DNA of 64,000 nucleotides from Tistrella mobilis (GTDB lineage: Bacteria; Pseudomonadota; Alphaproteobacteria; Tistrellales; Tistrellaceae). Positions within the stretch are counted from its first letter, which is position 1; the number at the start of each line of letters is the position of its first letter. Position numbers and translations under genes: made by a program. This document shows, piece after piece, positions 59,689 to 64,000 of this stretch. The notes beneath the pieces are model-generated. The model searched no databases. It saw nothing but the letters and a program-made list of their open reading frames with translations, and was not told where the DNA came from. The stretch is taken from NCBI RefSeq assembly GCF_041468085.1, contig NZ_CP121015.1, positions 124,001 to 188,000 on the forward strand, read 5' to 3'.

Positions 59689-61505
59689 ATGGCGCTGGCG
59701 CTGACGGCCGGCGGCGCCGGTGCGGCGGTGCGGCCGGACATCTGGCCGGTGCCGGCGCGGGCGCTGGCGGCCGATCCGGTGCTGGAGGCGCGGATCGATG
59801 CCCTTCTGGCGCGGATGACGCTGGAGGAAAAGGTCGGCCAGACGATCATGGCCGATGTGGCGGAGGTAACCCCCGACGATCTGGCGCGCTGGCCGCTGGG
59901 GGCGCTGTTCGCCGGGGGCAATTCCTCCCCCGGCGGTACCGGGCTGGTGCCGCGCGAGCGCTGGCTGGCGGCGGCGGATGCATATCATGCGGCATCGCTG
60001 GCGGGCAGCGGCATTCCGGTGATCTGGGGCACCGATGCGGTCCATGGCCACAACCGGCTGATCGGGGCCACGGTCTTCCCGCACAACATCGCGCTGGGGG
60101 CGGCGGGCGACCCTGATCTGGTGCGCCGGGTGGGCCGGGCGATCGCGGCCGAGGTGGCGGCGACCGGCCTGGACTGGAGCTTCGGCCCGACGCTGGCGGT
60201 GGCCCGCGATGCCCGCTGGGGGCGTGCCTATGAAAGCTTCGGCAGCGACCCTGCTCTGGTCGCCCGGCTGGCGGGGGCAGCGGTCGAGGGGTTGCAGGGG
60301 CCGGTGGAGCCCCATGTCCCGGGCCGCGATTTCCTGAAAGATGGCCGGGTGATCGCCACCGCCAAACATTTCATCGGTGATGGCGGCACCACCAAAGGCA
60401 TTGATCGTGGTGATACGCAACTGCCAGAGGTTGTGTTGCGCGACATCCACGGCGCCGGCTATCCGCCGGCCCTGACCGCGGGGGTGCAGACGGTGATGGC
60501 CTCGTTCTCGTCATGGAACGGCGCCGCCCTGCATGGCCATCACGGGCTGCTGACCCGGGTGCTGAAACAGCGGATGGGTTTCGACGGCATTCTGCTGGGC
60601 GACTGGGACGGCCATGCCGCATTGCCCGGCTGCACCCCGGGCAGCTGCCCCGCGGCGATGAATGCCGGGCTCGACATGTTCATGGCCGCCACCGACTGGC
60701 GGGGGCTGTTTCAGGATACCGTCCGGCGGGTGCAGACGGGCGACATCCCCGCGGCCCGGCTGGAGGATGCGGTGCGGCGGATCCTGCGGGTCAAGATCCG
60801 CTACGGCCTGTTCGAGAAGCCGGCCCCGTCGCTGCGCGCCGCCGGCCTGCCCGAACCGGGTGCCGCGGCCCATCGCGCCCTGGCGCGCGAGGCGGTGCGC
60901 CGCAGCCTGGTGCTGCTGAAAAACGAGGACGGCCTGCTGCCGTTGCGCGCCGACCTTCGGGTGGGCGTGGTGGGGCCGGGCGCGGATGATATCGGCATGC
61001 AATCCGGTGGCTGGACGCTGGACTGGCAGGGCGGCACCGGCCGCAACCACCTGTTCCCGGGCGCGACCTCGATCTTCGGCGGCATCGCGCAGGCGGTTGC
61101 CCGGGCCGGCGGCAGCGCCGAACTGGCGCCCGACGGCCGCTTCGCCACCCGTCCGGATGTGGTGATCGCGGTCTTCGGCGAACCCCCTATGCCGAGATGG
61201 CCGGCGACCGCCCGGATCTGGATTTCGGCCGCCACGACCAGGGCCGGAGCCGGGCGATGCTGGACGCGCTGAAGGCGCAGGGCCTGCCGGTGGTCAGCGT
61301 CTTCCTGTCGGGCCGCCCCCTGTTCGTGGGGCCCGAACTGGCGGCATCCGATGCCTTCGTTCTGGCCTGGCTGCCGGGCAGCGAGGGCGCGGGCGTGGCG
61401 GATATGCTGTTTCGCGCAGCCGACGGAACCGTTGCCCACCCCTTCACCGGCCGTCTGCCGATGGCCTGGCCGGAGGCCGGCGACACGGTCCGGATTCCGG
61501 AATGA
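59689..61505 (+). pseudogene. GH3 beta-glucosidase-type enzyme, frameshifted
   Basis: The first frame (527 aa, ATG 59689) has the GH3 TIM-barrel: RMTLEEKVGQTIMADV, WGTDAVHGHNRLIGATVFPH, KHFIGDGGT and the nucleophile segment GILLGDWDGH, then the second domain (SLVLLKNEDGLLPL, VVGPGADD). At about 61180 the reading stops making sense; one frame back it resumes (EMAGDRPDLDFGRHDQ at 61193 on, then LPVVSVFLSGRPLFV, ending VRIPE 61505). One base is missing at GAACCCCCT, a C-run. The enzyme lacks the last 110 residues unless this is a sequencing error. The N-terminus is also short for a signal peptide. Confidence 0.85.
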
Positions 61506-61519
61506 GGATGCCAATTCAC

Positions 61520-61538
61520 GCTATTGATAATCATTCTC
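61520..61538 (+). promoter_or_regulatory. Strong Fur box upstream of the sigma factor
   Basis: GCTATTGATAATCATTCTC matches the 19-base Fur consensus at 16 of 19 positions, the best site in the window. It lies 55 bases before the FecI-like gene and implies iron repression of the sigma/anti-sigma pair. Confidence 0.75.
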
Positions 61539-61592
61539 AAAAGAGGCACAGTCGCTGACGGCGAGAGCCCCCATGATTTCCGGAGCGGCGGC

Positions 61593-62105
61593 ATGACGCT
61601 CGATCAACTGCTCGTCGACAGCCAGAGCGAACTGAGGCGCTATCTGAGACAGCGCTTCGGATGCGACATGCTGGCGGCAGAGGCCGTGCAGGACGCCTGC
61701 GTCCGGCTGTCGGGCGCCGCCCGGCCGGCGACCGGGACGGTGCGTCACCCGCGCGCCTACATCTTCCGGGTTGCGACCAATATCGCGCTCGACATCCTGC
61801 GTCGCGAAACGCGCGAACGCCGCCGCTTCGTGGCGCTGGACGATGCGCCCGAGGCGGTGGAGGTGCCGGTGCCGTCGGTGGAACGCAGCATCGAGCAGCG
61901 CGAGCGTCTGGCGCTGCTGCGCGGTGCCATCGACGAGCTGCCGCCCCGCTGCCGCGAAGTCTTCGTACTGCACAAGCTCGACGGGTTGAGCCATGCCGAT
62001 GTCGCCGAGCGGCTGGGCATCAGCCGGAACATGGTGGAGAAGCACGTCATCCGCGCCATGCGCCATTTCCGCGACCGCCTGGACGCCGCCGGCCATGACG
62101 GCTGA
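61593..62105 (+). CDS. fecI: FecI-like ECF sigma factor
   Basis: 170-aa extracytoplasmic-function sigma factor. ATG 61593 has GGAG seven bases upstream. Region 2 (LRRYLRQRFGCDMLAAEAVQ, then HPRAYIFRVATNIALDILRR) and region 4 (LPPRCREVFVLHKLDGLSHA, then RLGISRNMVEKHVIRAMRHF) are those of FecI-type iron-starvation sigmas. It is followed by FecR. It should direct RNA polymerase to a TonB receptor promoter when ferric siderophore is sensed; no receptor follows within the window. Confidence 0.92.
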   Translation: MTLDQLLVDSQSELRRYLRQRFGCDMLAAEAVQDACVRLSGAARPATGTVRHPRAYIFRVATNIALDILRRETRERRRFVALDDAPEAVEVPVPSVERSIEQRERLALLRGAIDELPPRCREVFVLHKLDGLSHADVAERLGISRNMVEKHVIRAMRHFRDRLDAAGHDG

Positions 62106-62221
62106 GCCGGTGCCACCCGCCGGTTGCTTGCGGTGATCCGGACCTTCCGCTAGAACTTGGAGCCGCCGGACCCGCGCCCCTGCGCCGGGTCCGCCACCAG
62201 AAGGGCGGCGACGACGAGGGC

Positions 62222-63259
62222 ATGGCCGGCGAGCATTCCTCTTCCCAAGGCGACGGACATGACGGCCGGCCCGCTCCTGTCGACGAGGAGCAGGGATGGG
62301 AACTCTATGCCCGCGCAACGTCCGGCGACGACCCCGACGGTGCGGCGGCCCGCGCCTGGGCCGGCTGGCGACGCCTTTCCCCCGATCATGAAGCCATTGC
62401 CCGCCGGATCGAGAGCGTGTGGTCCGATGCCGACGCCCTGGCGGTGGAGGTGGCCGGCCGGCCGGCGGCGATGCGCACACCCGGCCGGCCGCGGCCGCAG
62501 CGCCGGCGATCGGCGCTGAAGGCGCTGGCCGCCTCTGTGCTGATGGCGGCGGTGATCGGCTATGGCGCCCTCGCCACCCGCGGCCACTGGCAGGGGGCGA
62601 TCCTGAACCTGACCCACGACGTGGCGACCGGGGTGGGGGAGCGCCGCGAACTGCTGCTGGCCGATGGCAGCCGGATGGTTCTGGACGCCGCCTCGGCGGT
62701 GGATCTTGCCATGGCGGGCGACCGGCGCGACGTGATCCTGGCCCGCGGCCGGCTGCTGGTCGAGGTGGCGCGCGATCCCGACCGCCCCTTCACCGTGACC
62801 GCGGGCACCGTCCGCGCCCTGGTGCTGGGCACCGGTTTCACGGTGGAGCGCCGGCCGAGCGGGACGGTCTCGGTCGCGGTTCTGCACGGCCGGGTGCAGG
62901 TGGCGGTTCCCCATGAGCCACGGCAGGACCCCGGCCGCTATCAGCTGGGGCCGGGCGACCGGCTGACCTTCGGCCATGGCGAGATGGCGCTGGACCGGAT
63001 CGATCCCGACCGCATCGCCGCCTGGACCCGCGGCGTGCTGCTGATCGACGGCCGCCGGCTGGAGGATGCGGTGGCGATGATCGATGCCCATCGCGGCGGC
63101 GCCAGCTTCATCCCCGATCCGGATCTTGCGGCAATGCGGGTGAGCGCCAGCCTCAACCTGGATGGCGGCGGTGATGCCGCGCTCGATCGCCTGGCGGCGG
63201 CGCTGGGCCTGGCCGTGCACCGCCTGCCGGGCGGGCCGGTGGTGATCACGCGGCGCTGA
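62222..63259 (+). CDS. fecR: FecR-like anti-sigma / sensor
   Basis: 345-aa inner-membrane regulator. N-terminal DUF4880-like region (WELYARATSGD, AARAWAGWRRLSPDHEAIAR), membrane helix about 100-120 (LAASVLMAAVIGYGALAT), then the periplasmic FecR domain (GERRELLLADGSRMVLDAAS, VILARGRLLVEVARDPDRPF, FTVTAGTVRALVLGTGF). It passes the signal from a TonB receptor to the sigma factor. ATG 62222 has GAGG close by. A 116-base gap separates it from fecI, but they are likely one transcript. Confidence 0.92.
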   Translation: MAGEHSSSQGDGHDGRPAPVDEEQGWELYARATSGDDPDGAAARAWAGWRRLSPDHEAIARRIESVWSDADALAVEVAGRPAAMRTPGRPRPQRRRSALKALAASVLMAAVIGYGALATRGHWQGAILNLTHDVATGVGERRELLLADGSRMVLDAASAVDLAMAGDRRDVILARGRLLVEVARDPDRPFTVTAGTVRALVLGTGFTVERRPSGTVSVAVLHGRVQVAVPHEPRQDPGRYQLGPGDRLTFGHGEMALDRIDPDRIAAWTRGVLLIDGRRLEDAVAMIDAHRGGASFIPDPDLAAMRVSASLNLDGGGDAALDRLAAALGLAVHRLPGGPVVITRR

Positions 63260-63566
63260 GCGGCGCCATCGGTCTCCATTTCTCTCACTAAAATAATGAG
63301 CACGTTTAAACATGAAGCACGGGCAAGGGCTTGCGCGTTGTTATTCATACGCTCTATAAGGGTGTCAAACTTTCATTATGCCCCGATAAAGAGATAAAGC
63401 ATGATGAAAAAGATGTCATGCGGCGCAGATTTTTCTCCCGACGATTGATTACGATAGTATGTATAAGTGATGACGTGAGAATGTGCGTGCATGACGTGGG
63501 TTTTCAAAACTCTCGTTTCAGGCCATCATTCTTGCACCTACCAATAGGCTGGGGCGAAGGTTGCCG
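63260..63566 (+). other. A+T-rich upstream region of tubulin-like gene
   Basis: About 300 bases far below the local G+C level. An 84-codon frame at 63331-63585 overlaps the next gene start and looks non-coding. A promoter-like pair TTGCGC (63331) and TATAAG (63355), 18 bases apart, is the best candidate promoter. The base shift hints at horizontal arrival of the downstream locus. Confidence 0.45.
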
Positions 63567-64000
63567 ATGGCTAATCATTTCGTAATCGGTATCGGTGGTA
63601 CCGGCGGTCGCGTTATCAGATCGTTACGTAAGCGAATCTTCCAGGATTTCGGCGGCCACCGGATCCCGGATATCGGCCTGGAGTACCTGTATGTCGACTC
63701 CAGCGACGAGATGATGAGCCTGAACGACAGGAGCTGGGAGGTACTGGGCACCAATGTCCAGCTGCCGCCGGCCAGTCAGTTGAGGATCGGGCAGCAGGAG
63801 CTGCAGGCCCGCCTGAACAACATTCAGAACTATCCGGGGCTTCAGCCGTGGATCGGCGAGCGCAAGGTGTGGCGGCTGGTTCCGGCCAATGTGGTCAATG
63901 CCGGCGCCGGCGGCCAGCGCCGGCGGCTGGGGCGGTTTCTCTTCGCCTGCAACGGCGAAGCTTTCCGCGAGAAGGTCAGGCATCTGACCCGCGAACTGAC
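63567..64000 (+). CDS. Tubulin-like domain protein (partial, 5' end)
   Basis: ATG 63567 with GAAGG eight bases upstream; open to the window edge (144 codons). The start HFVIGIGGTGGRVIRSLRKR, then LEYLYVDSSDEMM and NAGAGGQRRRLGRFLFACN fits the bacterial Tubulin_2-type family of FtsZ/tubulin-related GTPases, which are found in uncharacterised multi-gene cassettes. The Gly-rich first loop is intact; later GTP-binding segments lie outside. Function cannot be told from this piece. Confidence 0.72.
   Translation, partial: MANHFVIGIGGTGGRVIRSLRKRIFQDFGGHRIPDIGLEYLYVDSSDEMMSLNDRSWEVLGTNVQLPPASQLRIGQQELQARLNNIQNYPGLQPWIGERKVWRLVPANVVNAGAGGQRRRLGRFLFACNGEAFREKVRHLTREL

Noticed and set aside
63331-63585. 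84-codon ORF before the tubulin-like gene
   Set aside because: No ribosome site, unusual composition and overlap with a better-supported start at 63567.

Overview
The window is about 70% G+C with dense, short-gapped genes, GTG/TTG starts, many TonB/Fec/Fhu iron genes and alphaproteobacterial-style REP hairpins. This fits a high-GC alphaproteobacterium, perhaps a Rhodospirillales/Tistrella-like lineage; the placement is inference. I see no rRNA, tRNA or intact insertion sequence.

Layout. (1) 1-7017, minus: the start of a large NRPS cut by the window edge (C-T-C-A-T-C-A...), with a serine-type second A domain. (2) 7.5-9.5 kb: a chemoreceptor. (3) 9.6-15 kb, minus: a PchR/FptA/FptX-like siderophore uptake set (AraC regulator, TonB receptor, RhtX/FptX-type MFS permease, methyltransferase-cupin fusion). 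(4) 15-21 kb, minus: a tight three-gene operon of TerB-domain membrane protein, BrxD-like P-loop ATPase and Lhr-like helicase, a candidate defence or DNA-processing module. (5) 21-31.5 kb: SnoaL-like protein, giant hybrid histidine kinase, SulP transporter, a parD with a frameshifted parE, zinc alcohol dehydrogenase and an AraC regulator. (6) 31.7-39.4 kb: a second iron locus (TonB siderophore receptor, FhuC/FhuD/FhuB-like ABC importer, ABC exporter). (7) 39.3-44 kb: EamA transporter, two parDE-type modules (one with a broken toxin), AraC regulator, MFS exporter. (8) 44-49.3 kb: phosphoesterase, an ABC exporter plus formyltransferase operon, PaiB-like regulator, HSL-type esterase. (9) 49.4-49.9 kb: a three-repeat CRISPR-like array and an inverted pair of REP elements. 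(10) 50-52.8 kb: TreY. (11) 53-58.7 kb: a lanthipeptide locus with a class II synthetase (LanM), two paralogous tandem-GNAT proteins and a precursor peptide made of two 24-residue repeats. (12) 58.8-59.7 kb: parD remnant and intact parDE. (13) 59.7-61.5 kb: GH3 glycosidase with a frameshift. (14) 61.5-63.3 kb: FecI/FecR pair behind a strong Fur box. (15) From 63.57 kb: the start of a tubulin-like gene.

How the parts may work together. The NRPS, both TonB receptors, the FptX-like permease, the Fhu importer, the ABC exporters and FecI/FecR form a rich iron-acquisition region, with Fur-like palindromes in several upstream regions. The strongest candidates for new biology are the lanthipeptide locus (53.0-58.7 kb) and the TerB/ATPase/helicase operon (15.0-21.1 kb). 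Three genes carry single-base deletions (two parE toxins and the GH3 enzyme); either real decay or base-calling error could explain them.
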